This document shows positions 1 through 8,487 of a stretch of DNA of 64,000 nt, in pieces. The notes beneath the pieces are model-generated. The model was not told where the DNA came from. It saw only the letters and a list, made by a program, of their open reading frames with translations, and searched no databases. Origin of the DNA: Pseudomonas fluorescens (GTDB lineage: Bacteria; Pseudomonadota; Gammaproteobacteria; Pseudomonadales; Pseudomonadaceae); contig NZ_CP038438.1 in NCBI RefSeq assembly GCF_004683905.1, forward strand, positions 1,550,001 to 1,614,000, given 5' to 3'. Numbering within the stretch: position 1 is the first letter of the stretch; each line of letters begins with the position of its first letter. Made by a program: the position numbers and the translations under genes.

Positions 1-1370
1 TAACCGTACAGATACAGCGGCACCGGTTTGCCGACCATCTCGCGTTTCATCACCAGACTGATCGGCACCTGCGTGCCGTCCGGCGCGGTGGCCCACAGGC
101 GTTGGCTGACGTAGGCGTCGGCGTCGAACGGGCCGAGCACCGGGGTTTCTTTCAGGACGGTTTGCTCACCGCTGGCCAGCAGCAATTGGCGCACCTGCGC
201 CGGACGATTCAGCGCCTCGTAACGCAGACGGATGCGGTCGCTCTCGAACTCCAGGCTGTTCTGCACATAGAGGCTGTAGGCCGCGTCCGGCAATTGCACG
301 CGATACGGCGTCTGGCCCTGTGGGTGAACTTCGATGATCGGCAGACCGCCTTCGCGCAGGCTCAGGGTCATGGCCGCGGTGTTCAGCGTCACGCCGTCGA
401 GCATCACCGTGTCGCTGTGCGGGATCAGGTTCTGCCAGTCGGCTTCGCTCGGTACCACACCGGTGTCCGGCGCCTGATACAGGGCGAAATTGATGCCGTC
501 ACGGTTGGTGCGGATGAACCAGGTCCACACGCCATCCAGCGCGCCGTGATCGACATCGTATTCGTGATCCTCGACCCGTGGCGCCAGGCAAGTGAAGGGC
601 AGGTGCGGCTGATGCGCGTCCAGCGCCCAGACTTCGCTGGTGGTCTTGCTGCCCAGGGTCAGCAGCAATTGCTGCTCGGAACTGGAGCGGTAGCAATGCA
701 GGAAGAAACGCCCGTCCGGCTCGTGGAACACCTCTTCGGCGGCGGTGCCGTCGAGGCGATAGCGAAACAGTTTGTGCGGGCGATGGGTGTCGTCGAGCAC
801 ACCGAAGAACAGCGTCAGGCTGTCGTTGGCCCAGGTCATGCTGCCGTCGCAGTCCTGAAATTCCAGTTCACTGACCTTGTCATTGGCCAGCTCCTTGACG
901 AACAGTGTGTAGATCTCGTCGCCCGAGGCGTCGACGCTGTAGGCCAGACGCTGGTGATCCGGGCTGATGCTGAACGCGCCGAGCGAGAAGAAGCCGCCGT
1001 TGGCCAAAACGTTCGGGTCGAGCAGCAGTTGCTCGCGGCTTTCGTCGAGGGTCAGGCTGTCATCGGCCGGACGCGGGCAACGGTAATGGCGGGCGTACTC
1101 GTCACCCGCCGTGGTGCGCGTGTAATACAGATACGGGCCCCAAGGCGAGGGCAGGGACAGGTCGGTTTCGAGGATCCGGCCCTTGATCTCCTCGAACAGG
1201 CTCTCGCGCAGGCCGACCTGATCGGCGGTCTGTGCTTCCTGATAGGCATTTTCGGCCTTGAGGTAGTCGAGCACCGCGTCGGTGTCGCGTTCCTGCAGCC
1301 AGGCATACGGGTCGGCACCGGCAGCCTTGCGGGCGATCGGGGCGCGGAGGACGTGGGCGGATTCGGGCAT
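1..1370 (-). CDS. ptrB: Oligopeptidase B, N-terminal part (runs off the left edge)
   Basis: The frame runs open from an ATG at 1370 down to base 1 without a stop, so about 456 codons of the N-terminal part are present and the catalytic C-terminal part lies outside. The translation begins MPESAHVLRAPIARKAAG and continues with DPYAWLQERDTDAVLDYL, then WGPYLYYTRTTAGDEY, the usual start of the S9A oligopeptidase B beta-propeller. Family members are cytoplasmic serine peptidases that cut short peptides after basic residues; the Ser-Asp-His triad sits in the missing alpha/beta-hydrolase half. The ribosome site before the ATG is weak (GAGAG). The opposite strand also has a long open frame here, but only the minus frame gives a recognisable protein. 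Confidence 0.9.
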   Translation of the reverse strand, partial: MPESAHVLRAPIARKAAGADPYAWLQERDTDAVLDYLKAENAYQEAQTADQVGLRESLFEEIKGRILETDLSLPSPWGPYLYYTRTTAGDEYARHYRCPRPADDSLTLDESREQLLLDPNVLANGGFFSLGAFSISPDHQRLAYSVDASGDEIYTLFVKELANDKVSELEFQDCDGSMTWANDSLTLFFGVLDDTHRPHKLFRYRLDGTAAEEVFHEPDGRFFLHCYRSSSEQQLLLTLGSKTTSEVWALDAHQPHLPFTCLAPRVEDHEYDVDHGALDGVWTWFIRTNRDGINFALYQAPDTGVVPSEADWQNLIPHSDTVMLDGVTLNTAAMTLSLREGGLPIIEVHPQGQTPYRVQLPDAAYSLYVQNSLEFESDRIRLRYEALNRPAQVRQLLLASGEQTVLKETPVLGPFDADAYVSQRLWATAPDGTQVPISLVMKREMVGKPVPLYLYG

Positions 1371-1433
1371 GGAAGGCTCTCGGACAATGTTCGGAATAAA
1401 GGTTTTCGCGGATCGTGAAACCGCCGCAGCACC

Positions 1434-1522
1434 TGTGGGAGCGGGCTTGCTCGCGAAGGCGTCCTGTCAGTAAAGACTTATTTGGCTGACACACTGCTTT
1501 CGCGAGCAAGCCCGCTCCCACA
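1434..1522. repeat. REP-type inverted repeat (class A)
   Basis: Left arm TGTGGGAGCGGGCTTGCTCG and its reverse complement at the right end enclose about 35 bp. It lies between the start of ptrB and the plus-strand gene at 1607. The same arms recur at 8399, 16881, 37988, 39024 and 61025, so this is a dispersed REP doublet of the kind common in fluorescent pseudomonads. Confidence 0.85.
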
Positions 1523-1606
1523 ATGATTGCGGCAGGCCGTCTGGCATTGGGACAAGCCTGACGGGCGAAAAGTCGTTACTATAAGCGCCTCTTTGCCTGC
1601 CTTGCC

Positions 1607-2104
1607 ATGGACACCATGACCGAGAACGACTATCTGATCGCCTGGGGCCTCTACGCCTTTGCTGCTGTGGGCTGCCTGTTGGTATGGATGCGCCTGACCC
1701 GCTGGATGTGGCGCTGGCTGCGCGAGCCGCTGCGGGTGCTGATGGCCGTGTTGCTGTTCAGCCCGACCATCATTGACCCGGTGAAAGCCAAGGTTGCACC
1801 GTCGATCGCCATCACCGCGCTGGACCTGGCCTTCAAGGTCGGCAACAACGCCTGGCGGGCGATTTCCGATCTGTTCATGTACGGCATGATTGCGTTCGGC
1901 ATCTACCTGATTTTCGTGCTGATCCGCTTCCCGATCGAACGCGCCTCGCGCGCCCGCCGCGAGCAGGCCGAGGCGGCCAAAGCGGCGGCGCGTGCCGATG
2001 ATCGCGACGACGATCAGCCGTTCGGCGCTGCCGGTGATGACCGTTACGGTCGCCCGCCATTGCCGAACAATCCGCAGCGCATGCGCGTCGAGCCGCGCCT
2101 GTAA
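1607..2104 (+). CDS. Conserved membrane protein of unknown function
   Basis: 165 aa if the first ATG is used; a second ATG at 1616 ([13 protein letters not shown]) is equally possible because neither has a clear ribosome site. Hydrophobic segments lie at about residues 11-30, 43-58 and 90-112. They are followed by a highly charged, alanine-, arginine- and aspartate-rich cytoplasmic tail. I do not recognise a catalytic motif. It is followed after 16 bp by a glutamine amidotransferase-like gene and then a DUF2937-like membrane protein on the same strand, so the three are probably co-transcribed. An inner-membrane location is inferred from the segments only. Confidence 0.75.
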   Translation: MDTMTENDYLIAWGLYAFAAVGCLLVWMRLTRWMWRWLREPLRVLMAVLLFSPTIIDPVKAKVAPSIAITALDLAFKVGNNAWRAISDLFMYGMIAFGIYLIFVLIRFPIERASRARREQAEAAKAAARADDRDDDQPFGAAGDDRYGRPPLPNNPQRMRVEPRL

Positions 2105-2120
2105 TCACGAGAGTCAGCAC

Positions 2121-2897
2121 ATGTGTGAACTACTGGGCATGAGTGCCAACGTGCCGACCGATATCGTGTTCAGCTTCACCGGCCTGATGCAGCGCGGCGG
2201 GCGTACCGGCCCGCACCGCGACGGCTGGGGTATCGCCTTCTATGAAGGCCGCGGCTTGCGTCTGTTTCAGGATCCGGCCGCGAGCAGTGAGTCGGAAGTC
2301 GCCAACCTGGTGCAGCGCTATCCGATCAAGAGCGAAGTGGTCATCGGCCACATTCGTCAGGCCAACGTCGGCAAGGTCTGCCTGTCCAACACTCACCCGT
2401 TTGTGCGCGAACTGTGGGGGCGCAACTGGTGTTTTGCGCACAACGGCCAGCTCGCCGATTTCACCCCGATCAAGAGTTTCTACCGCCCGGTGGGCGATAC
2501 CGACAGCGAAGCGGCGTTCTGCGATTTGCTCAACCGCGTGCGTGCAGCATTCCCGGAACCGGTCGATATAGAAGTGCTGCTGCCGGATCTGGTCGCTGCA
2601 TGTGCCGAATACCGCAGCAAAGGCGTGTTCAACTGCCTGCTCAGCGACGGCGACTGGCTGTTCTGCTATTGCTCGACCAAACTGGCACAGATCACCCGGC
2701 GCGCACCGTTCGGCCCGGCGCGGCTCAAGGATGTCGATGTGATCGTCGATTTCCAGGCGGAAACCACGCCCAACGACGTGGTCACGGTGATCGCCACCGA
2801 GCCTTTGACCGAAAACGAAACCTGGACCCGTTACGAACCGGGCCAATGGAGCCTGTGGCGACGCGGCGAATGCGTCAGCCAGGGCACGACCGAATAA
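2121..2897 (+). CDS. yafJ: Class II glutamine amidotransferase (YafJ family)
   Basis: 258 aa. The protein starts [10 protein letters not shown], so Cys2 becomes the N-terminal nucleophile of the Ntn-hydrolase fold once Met is removed, as in GATase_4/YafJ proteins. The family signatures [18 protein letters not shown] (about residues 29-46), [17 protein letters not shown] and GDTDSEAAF are visible. The length is normal for YafJ. Glutamine hydrolysis at the Cys2 site is predicted; the acceptor reaction of this family is not established. The ATG at 2121 follows the preceding gene by 16 bp with a GAGAG-like ribosome site. The next gene starts 14 bp after the stop, so this is the middle gene of a small operon. 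Confidence 0.9.
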   Translation: MCELLGMSANVPTDIVFSFTGLMQRGGRTGPHRDGWGIAFYEGRGLRLFQDPAASSESEVANLVQRYPIKSEVVIGHIRQANVGKVCLSNTHPFVRELWGRNWCFAHNGQLADFTPIKSFYRPVGDTDSEAAFCDLLNRVRAAFPEPVDIEVLLPDLVAACAEYRSKGVFNCLLSDGDWLFCYCSTKLAQITRRAPFGPARLKDVDVIVDFQAETTPNDVVTVIATEPLTENETWTRYEPGQWSLWRRGECVSQGTTE

Positions 2898-2911
2898 AGG
2901 ATCTCTCCCCG

Positions 2912-3454
2912 ATGTTGCTCAGTTATCTACGGCTGGTGTTGTTTGCGGCGGGCCTGTTGATCGGTGTCCAGGTGCCGGGTTTCATCAACGATTACGCCAA
3001 ACGCGTCGAAGCTCATCTGATCGAAGCGCAGACCGGTCTGCGCGGTTTTCAGGGCACCGCCGAGCAGTTCTTCAAGGGCGACTTGCAGGCGCTGGTCGCG
3101 CATTACCGCGCCAGTGATGACCCGGTATTTCGCAGCGATGCCGACAGCCTGAGCACCTTGCTCAACCGCCAGACAGCGCTGGATAAACAGTTCCAGGCGA
3201 TGCAGGGCCCGTGGTACATCCGCTTCCTGCAAGTGGTGCTGGCCGCCGACCCGGACATTCGCAAGGAAACCTGGAACGGCTACAGCTACCAGATCCTGCT
3301 GACTCCGGAAGCGATGATCTGGGGCATGAGCGGCGCGTTGCTGCTGTCGTTCGGCATCGAGTGCCTGATTCGTCTGATTGACTGGGTGGTGCTCGGCGGC
3401 CGGCGTTTGCGCCAGAGCCGGCCGATTGAAGACCGCGACGTGCGCGGCTTGTAA
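2912..3454 (+). CDS. DUF2937-family membrane protein
   Basis: 180 aa from an ATG at 2912 preceded by AAAGGA. There is an N-terminal hydrophobic segment (LLSYLRLVLFAAGLLIGVQV), a roughly 110-residue polar domain probably facing the periplasm, and a second membrane segment near residues 133-155 ending in a basic cytoplasmic tail. This two-TM layout matches the DUF2937 family of gammaproteobacterial inner-membrane proteins, whose function is unknown. It is the last gene of the operon that begins at 1607; a REP-like inverted repeat follows directly after the stop. Confidence 0.75.
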   Translation: MLLSYLRLVLFAAGLLIGVQVPGFINDYAKRVEAHLIEAQTGLRGFQGTAEQFFKGDLQALVAHYRASDDPVFRSDADSLSTLLNRQTALDKQFQAMQGPWYIRFLQVVLAADPDIRKETWNGYSYQILLTPEAMIWGMSGALLLSFGIECLIRLIDWVVLGGRRLRQSRPIEDRDVRGL

Positions 3455-3469
3455 GGCTGGCCAAATTCC

Positions 3470-3591
3470 GTGGCGAGGGGATTTATCCTCGATGGGGCGC
3501 GAAGCGGCCCTCAATGGTGTGTCAGATCAACCTGATTGCTCAGGTTTCAGGACTGCTGCGCAGCCCATCGGGGATAAATCCCCTCACCACA
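3470..3591. repeat. Long inverted repeat (class B: GGCGAGGGGATTTATCC arms)
   Basis: The outer arms GTGGCGAGGGGATTTATCC and GGGATAAATCCCCTCACCAC pair, and there is an inner GACTGCTGCGCAGCCCATCG segment. A closely related copy is at 21740-21873, a minimal palindrome of the same arms at 25901-25930 and a diverged relative at 27302-27434. It separates the operon at 1607-3454 from the convergent lysR gene and could form a hairpin in either transcript. Confidence 0.8.
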
Positions 3592-3598
3592 GGTGTGA

Positions 3599-4513
3599 TT
3601 ACTGAGTGAGGGTGATGTAGTTTTCACCGACCTTGCGCGCATACCCCGCCAGCACCTGCTGACACAACGTCACCATCTCCTCGACCCACTCCACGCCAAC
3701 TCGCCACGACACCACCACCTGCAGATTCGGCGGTCGCAGGTCGATGTCGAGCAAAGTCAGTTCACCCCGCGCCAGTTCCTCGGCCACCAGCACCGGCGGC
3801 AGCACGCCAATCCCAAAACCATCGCGCAACAGCCGGGTGATCGCCGACACCGAATTCACGCAGTTCAGGCGCGGCGCCAACACACCGTTGGCCTGCATCA
3901 ATGCCAGCAGATCCTGATGCGGTCGGGAGTTCTTCGAGTAGGTGATGATCCGCTCCTGCGCGAGTTCGCCGAGGTCAGCGTACTCGCGGTTGTAGATCGA
4001 ATTGCTCGCAACGATCCAGCCCAGCGGATGGCTGGCCAGCTCAAGGCTGCGCACACTTTCGTGGCGCACCAGATCGGTTTGCAGAATGATGTCGAGAAAG
4101 CCTTTTTGCAGCTGATCGCAGAGGTTCAGCGAGGTATCCGCCACCAGCTCGATTTCCACCCGCGGATACAGATCGGTCATCTGCGCCACCAACGGGCTGA
4201 GCCAGGTGTGGATCACCGTGTCCATTACGCCGATGCGCACCCGCCCGACCTTGCTCGAACGGGTTTCGATCGATTGCTTGAGCGCCGACATGGTGTCGAG
4301 CATCTGCTCGGCATAATCCAGCACTTTCAGGCCTTCGGGCGTCAGGCTGACGCCGCGTGAATCGCGCAGAAACAGCTTCACCCCCAGCTCGCCTTCGAGC
4401 ACCGCGATGCGGCTGGAAATCGACGCCTGGGTAGTGAACAGCTTGTCGGCGGTCAGGCGAAAACTCTTCAGCCGGGCGACCCAGACAAAGGTCTCGAGAA
4501 ACTTCAGGTTCAT
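3599..4513 (-). CDS. LysR-family regulator, probable controller of the 5-oxoprolinase locus
   Basis: 304 aa. The N-terminal winged helix-turn-helix is clear (MNLKFLETFVWVARLKSFRL, then TTQASISSRIAVLEGELG at about residues 28-45), followed by a linker helix and a two-lobed effector-binding domain of normal LTTR length. It is transcribed away from the MFS/pxpABC operon, with 158 bp between the two starts. That is the usual arrangement for a LysR protein that controls the divergent operon and itself. The effector is unknown; pyroglutamate is a reasonable guess from the neighbours. The start codon at 4513 is the only one that gives the complete HTH. Confidence 0.9.
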   Translation of the reverse strand: MNLKFLETFVWVARLKSFRLTADKLFTTQASISSRIAVLEGELGVKLFLRDSRGVSLTPEGLKVLDYAEQMLDTMSALKQSIETRSSKVGRVRIGVMDTVIHTWLSPLVAQMTDLYPRVEIELVADTSLNLCDQLQKGFLDIILQTDLVRHESVRSLELASHPLGWIVASNSIYNREYADLGELAQERIITYSKNSRPHQDLLALMQANGVLAPRLNCVNSVSAITRLLRDGFGIGVLPPVLVAEELARGELTLLDIDLRPPNLQVVVSWRVGVEWVEEMVTLCQQVLAGYARKVGENYITLTQ

Positions 4514-4671
4514 GGCAACGGCTCGGGTGACAAATTTTTCTTATGCCTAAGGCGGGTTTTTATTCGTTGGACGCAGCAGGGCCGGGCGACGAAAAATCGG
4601 CGCATCCGGTTCCCACGATAGGCGTCGTCGGAACTTCGAACAAGACCAATAAAAGCCTGCGGAGACTTGCC
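4514..4671. promoter_or_regulatory. Divergent promoter region with a candidate LysR site
   Basis: This 158-bp spacer separates the lysR start from the MFS start. It holds the short palindrome GCCTAAGGC at 4545-4553 inside TTATGCCTAAGGCGGG, placed where a LysR recall site would lie. The MFS ribosome site GGAGA is at 4661-4665. The operator assignment is inference from layout; no consensus -35/-10 pair was assigned. Confidence 0.35.
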
Positions 4672-5958
4672 ATGCGTGCGCCCGACACCCTCGACCTCCC
4701 CAAGAACACGGCCCGCCCCGGACCGTTCGACTGGTATCGCAACATCAATCAGCAAGAGCGTCGTACCTTCTGGAGCTGCAAGATCGGCTATGGCCTGGAC
4801 GGCATGGACACACAGATGCTCAGCTTCGTGGTGCCGACCCTGATCGCCATGTGGGGCATCACCACCGGACAGGCCGGGCTGATTCACACCAGCACCCTGA
4901 TCGCTTCGGCCATTGGTGGCTGGGTGGCGGGGATTCTCTCCGACCGCATCGGCCGCGTGCGCACCCTGCAACTGACGGTGCTGTGGTTCGCTTTCTTCAC
5001 GTTCCTCTGCGGTTTCGCGCAGAACTACGAACAGCTGCTGATCGCTCGCACCCTGATGGGCTTCGGTTTTGGCGGCGAATGGACCGCTGGCGCGGTGCTG
5101 ATCGGTGAAGTGATCCGCGCCAAGGATCGCGGCAAAGCGGTGGGCATGGTGCAGAGCGGTTGGGCCTTGGGCTGGGGATTGACGGCGATTCTCTATGCGC
5201 TGCTGTTCTCGGTGTTGCCGCCGGAAGATGCCTGGCGAGCGCTGTTCATCCTCGGCATCGTCCCGGCGATTTTCGTGATCTTCGTCCGGCGCCTGGTGAA
5301 AGACCCGGAGATCTATCGCGAAGCCAAGGCGGCGCAAACTTCGCAGAATCCGGCGAAGTTCTACGAGATCTTCGCCCCCGGCATGCTGTTCACCACGTTC
5401 CGTGCTTCCTTGCTGACCACCGGTGCGCTCGGCGGTTACTACGCGATCACTTCGTGGCTGCCGACTTTTCTCAAGAACGAACGCGGTTTGAGCGTGCTCG
5501 GCACTGGCGGGTATCTGGCGATGGTGATTGTCGGGTCCTACGTCGGCTATGTGATCAGCGCTTATCTCACTGATCTGCTCGGGCGTAAAAAGAACTTCAT
5601 CCTGTTTGCGGTCGGCTCGTTCACCATCGTTCTGCTGTACACGCAGATGCCAGTGAGCAACGGGGTGATGCTGTGGCTGGGCTTTCCGCTGGGCTTCTTC
5701 GCTTCGGGAATTTTCAGCGGCATGGGCGCGTTTCTCACCGAGCTGTTTCCAACGCGAATTCGCGGCTCGGGGCAGGGCTTCTGCTACAACATCGGTCGGG
5801 CGCTGGCGGCTTTGTTTCCGCTGCTGATCGGCTTGCTCAGCCAGAAGGTGCCGTTGAGCGTTGGGATCGGCGCGTTTGCTGCGGTGTCCTACGGCGTGGT
5901 GATTCTCGCCGCACTGAGCCTGCCGGAGACCCGTGGCAAGCAACTGGATGCGCAGTAA
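4672..5958 (+). CDS. MFS transporter, candidate pyroglutamate permease
   Basis: 428 aa with about 12 hydrophobic segments. The loop 2-3 motif GGWVAGILSDRIGRVRTLQL and the equivalent YLTDLLGRKKNF in the C-terminal half are characteristic of MFS sugar/acid:proton symporters, and the N-terminus (RRTFWSCKIGYGLDGMDTQM) resembles the aromatic-acid or sialate-type branch. The ATG at 4672 is chosen because GGAGA lies 6 bp upstream; the frame is open back to 4543 but without a ribosome site. It is divergent from lysR and 63 bp ahead of pxpA on the same strand. Uptake of 5-oxoproline or a related acid is inferred from this context only. Confidence 0.85.
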   Translation: MRAPDTLDLPKNTARPGPFDWYRNINQQERRTFWSCKIGYGLDGMDTQMLSFVVPTLIAMWGITTGQAGLIHTSTLIASAIGGWVAGILSDRIGRVRTLQLTVLWFAFFTFLCGFAQNYEQLLIARTLMGFGFGGEWTAGAVLIGEVIRAKDRGKAVGMVQSGWALGWGLTAILYALLFSVLPPEDAWRALFILGIVPAIFVIFVRRLVKDPEIYREAKAAQTSQNPAKFYEIFAPGMLFTTFRASLLTTGALGGYYAITSWLPTFLKNERGLSVLGTGGYLAMVIVGSYVGYVISAYLTDLLGRKKNFILFAVGSFTIVLLYTQMPVSNGVMLWLGFPLGFFASGIFSGMGAFLTELFPTRIRGSGQGFCYNIGRALAALFPLLIGLLSQKVPLSVGIGAFAAVSYGVVILAALSLPETRGKQLDAQ

Positions 5959-6021
5959 CTGATAACCTGCCGGGCAAGCGTCCTACAGATAAAAAGACCA
6001 GAAGCTACAGGAGTGTTCACC

Positions 6022-6774
6022 GTGAGCCGCCTGCTATTGAATTGTGATATCGGCGAGAGTTTCGGCAGCTGGACCATGGGTCTGGACGCCGAGGTCATGC
6101 CCTTCATCGACTGCGCCAACGTGGCCTGCGGCTTCCATGCCGGTGACCCGAGCATCATGCGCAAAACCGTCAGTCTGGCCCTGAGCCACGGCGTGCAGAT
6201 CGGCGCGCACCCGGCCTATCAGGATCTGGTCGGTTTCGGCCGGCGCTCCATGGCCTATTCCGCCCAGGAACTGCAAGACATCCTGCATTACCAGATCGGC
6301 GCGCTCGACGGCATCTGCAAGGCGCAGGGCGGGCGAGTCAGTTACGTCAAACCCCACGGCGCGATGTACAACGACATGATGGCCAACCCGGCGCAATTGC
6401 GGGCGGTGATTCAAGCTGTGGCGGCTTACGATCGCACGTTGCCGCTGATGCTAATGGCCACCTGCGACAACTCGGCGGCGCAGCAGCTCGGTGACGAATA
6501 CGGCGTGACCCTGTGGTTCGAAGCCTTTGCTGATCGCGCCTACGACAGTGCAGGTCGGCTGGTCTCGCGGCAACTGCCGGGTGCGGTGCATCACGAAGCA
6601 GAAAAAATCATCGAACAGGCCCTGACCATCGCCCGTGGCGGTGACCTCGTCGCCAGTGACGGCAGCGCGCTGCACCTGCAGGCCAACACCTTGTGCGTGC
6701 ATGGCGACAACACCAGTTCCGTGGCTGCCGTGCAGCGCATTCGCGAGGCCCTGAATCAGCAGAGCGCGCCATGA
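6022..6774 (+). CDS. pxpA: 5-oxoprolinase subunit A
   Basis: 250 aa, LamB/YcsF family. With PxpB and PxpC it forms the bacterial ATP-dependent 5-oxoprolinase, which opens pyroglutamate to glutamate. Signatures seen are [13 protein letters not shown] at the N-terminus, [28 protein letters not shown] and [10 protein letters not shown], with the acidic and histidine residues of the family in place. The GTG at 6022 is preferred because AGGAG lies 8 bp upstream and the protein then starts [11 protein letters not shown]; another in-frame GTG at 6013 overlaps the ribosome site. The stop overlaps the pxpB start by four bases, so the subunits are translationally coupled. Confidence 0.93.
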   Translation: MSRLLLNCDIGESFGSWTMGLDAEVMPFIDCANVACGFHAGDPSIMRKTVSLALSHGVQIGAHPAYQDLVGFGRRSMAYSAQELQDILHYQIGALDGICKAQGGRVSYVKPHGAMYNDMMANPAQLRAVIQAVAAYDRTLPLMLMATCDNSAAQQLGDEYGVTLWFEAFADRAYDSAGRLVSRQLPGAVHHEAEKIIEQALTIARGGDLVASDGSALHLQANTLCVHGDNTSSVAAVQRIREALNQQSAP

Positions 6775-7475
6775 ACCCACGGATTGAAGTGGTGGCCGTG
6801 GATTGCCTGATGCTGCGCCTGTTCGATGAAATCGCCGAAGCCAACATGCCGTGGATGCTCGCTGCCAGTAAGCGTCTGCGCGCGGTGTTTGGCGCGCAGT
6901 TGATCGACTTGGTGCCGTCCTACACCACGTTGATGGTGCATTACGATCTGACCGCGCTGAGCCCGAGTCAGGCGCGTGAATTGATCGCAGAAGCGTTGAT
7001 CGACCTGTCGCCAAATGCGCGCACCGGCGGCCAGTGCCATGTGTTGCCGGTCTGGTACGACCTGAGTGTCGGCCCCGAACTGAGCCTGCTGGCGCAGCGC
7101 AGCGGGTTGGCGGTGGAGGAGGTGATTCGTCGGCACAGCGCTCGCGAATATCAGGTGTTCGCCCTTGGCTTTGCACCGGGATTCGCCTTCATGGGGCTGG
7201 TGGAAGAAATCCTCGCGGCGCCACGCCTGGACACCCCACGCAAGAAAGTCGCGGCCGGCAGCGTCGGTATCGCCGAGCGGCAGACGGCGGCTTATCCGGT
7301 GGTGTCCCCCGGCGGCTGGAACCTGATCGGCCGCACTCCGGCGAAACTGTTCGATCGTCATCGCGACGGCTACAGCCTGATGCAACCCGGCGACACCGTG
7401 CGTTTCGAAGCGGTGAGCCACGCCGAGTTCATCAACCTGGGCGGCGATGACACACCACTGGAGGCGCTGGCATGA
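6771..7475 (+). CDS. pxpB: 5-oxoprolinase subunit B
   Basis: 234 aa, KipI/allophanate hydrolase subunit 1 family (cyclophilin-like fold). The conserved blocks [45 protein letters not shown] and [16 protein letters not shown] are all present, and the length is normal. The ATG overlaps the pxpA stop (ATGA) and its own stop overlaps the pxpC start in the same way. It acts in the cytoplasm as a partner of PxpC, whose fold is related. Confidence 0.93.
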   Translation: MNPRIEVVAVDCLMLRLFDEIAEANMPWMLAASKRLRAVFGAQLIDLVPSYTTLMVHYDLTALSPSQARELIAEALIDLSPNARTGGQCHVLPVWYDLSVGPELSLLAQRSGLAVEEVIRRHSAREYQVFALGFAPGFAFMGLVEEILAAPRLDTPRKKVAAGSVGIAERQTAAYPVVSPGGWNLIGRTPAKLFDRHRDGYSLMQPGDTVRFEAVSHAEFINLGGDDTPLEALA

Positions 7476-8395
7476 GCCGACTGACGATTGAAGCCAGCAC
7501 GCCGCTGTGTTTGTTGCAGGACGCCGGGCGTTTTGGCGTGCGCCATTTGGGCGTGACCCAGGGCGGTGCCGCGGATTGGAGTTCGATGTGTTGGGGCAAT
7601 TGGTTGCTCGGCAATGCGCTGGATCTGCCGGTGATCGAAATCACCCTCGGCGGGTTTGCCGTGGTGGCGCAGGAAGATTGCCTGCTGGCGCTGGCCGGCG
7701 CTGATCTTGGTGCGCAGATCGATGGGCAGGCGCTGGCGCCGTGGCGCAGTTTCAAACTGGGCAAAGGGCAAACATTGAAGTTTACCCAACCGCTGCTCGG
7801 CGCCCGGGCTTATCTGGCGGCGCCCGGTGGATTCGACGCGCCGCAGGTGCTGGGCAGCAGTGCTACGGTGGTGCGCGAGGAACTGGGTGGGCTTGATGGC
7901 ATGGGGTCGCCGTTGGCCAACGGCGCGACACTGAGTTATCGCGGTGCGGTTCTGCAGGTGCGTGAAGTGCCGCAGGCGCATCGTCCGGATCTGCGCCTGA
8001 ATACGCCGCTGGATCTGGTGCTCGGCGCACAGATCGGCCAGTTCAGCGGGCAGAGTCTGTTCGATGTTTTCAACAGCCCGTGGACGCTCGACAGTCGCGC
8101 TGATCGCATGGGCATTCGACTGTTGGGCAAGGCCTTGCAGTATCAGGGCCGGCCGATGATTTCCGAGGGTATTCCGCTGGGCGCGGTTCAGGTTCCGCCG
8201 GATGGACAGCCGATCGTGCTGCTCAATGATCGGCAGACGATTGGCGGCTATCCGCGCTTGGGAGCGTTGACGCCGTTCGCGCTGGCGCGGCTGGCGCAGT
8301 GTCTGCCGGGGGCGCAAGTGCGGCTAAGGCCGGTGGTGCAGGAAGTCGCACATCGCGAGCATGTCGAGTATTTGCAGCGCTTTCGAAATAGCTGA
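7472..8395 (+). CDS. pxpC: 5-oxoprolinase subunit C
   Basis: 307 aa, biotin-dependent-carboxylase-like (allophanate hydrolase subunit 2) family; no biotin attachment is expected in this branch. Signatures include TPLCLLQDAGRFGVRHLGV, the GAYL-type AYLAAPGGFD, then ADRMGIRLLGKAL and the C-terminal QTIGGYPRLGAL. The start codon overlaps the end of pxpB. It is the last gene of the lysR-divergent operon; a class A REP doublet begins 3 bp after the stop and may act as the 3' boundary. Confidence 0.93.
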   Translation: MSRLTIEASTPLCLLQDAGRFGVRHLGVTQGGAADWSSMCWGNWLLGNALDLPVIEITLGGFAVVAQEDCLLALAGADLGAQIDGQALAPWRSFKLGKGQTLKFTQPLLGARAYLAAPGGFDAPQVLGSSATVVREELGGLDGMGSPLANGATLSYRGAVLQVREVPQAHRPDLRLNTPLDLVLGAQIGQFSGQSLFDVFNSPWTLDSRADRMGIRLLGKALQYQGRPMISEGIPLGAVQVPPDGQPIVLLNDRQTIGGYPRLGALTPFALARLAQCLPGAQVRLRPVVQEVAHREHVEYLQRFRNS

Positions 8396-8398
8396 GAG

Positions 8399-8465
8399 CT
8401 TCGCGAGCAAGCCCGCTCCCACAGGGGAATGCATTCCAAATGTGGGAGCGGGCTTGCTCGCGAAG
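8399..8465. repeat. REP-type inverted repeat (class A)
   Basis: The arms CTTCGCGAGCAAGCCCGCTC and GAGCGGGCTTGCTCGCGAAG are perfect complements around a short core (GGGGAATGCATTCCAAA) that itself contains GGAATGCATTCC. It sits between the convergent pxpC and the VWA-domain gene. The element at 16881-16948 has the same core in the same order. Confidence 0.85.
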
Positions 8466-8487
8466 GGGCCATCACGGCTAACGAAGA

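Noticed and set aside
102..1418. A 438-codon plus-strand frame at the left end
   Set aside because: The opposite strand encodes recognisable oligopeptidase B through the same bases.
4543..4671. N-terminal extension of the MFS permease
   Set aside because: There is no ribosome site, and the stretch overlaps the divergent promoter; GGAGA precedes the ATG at 4672.
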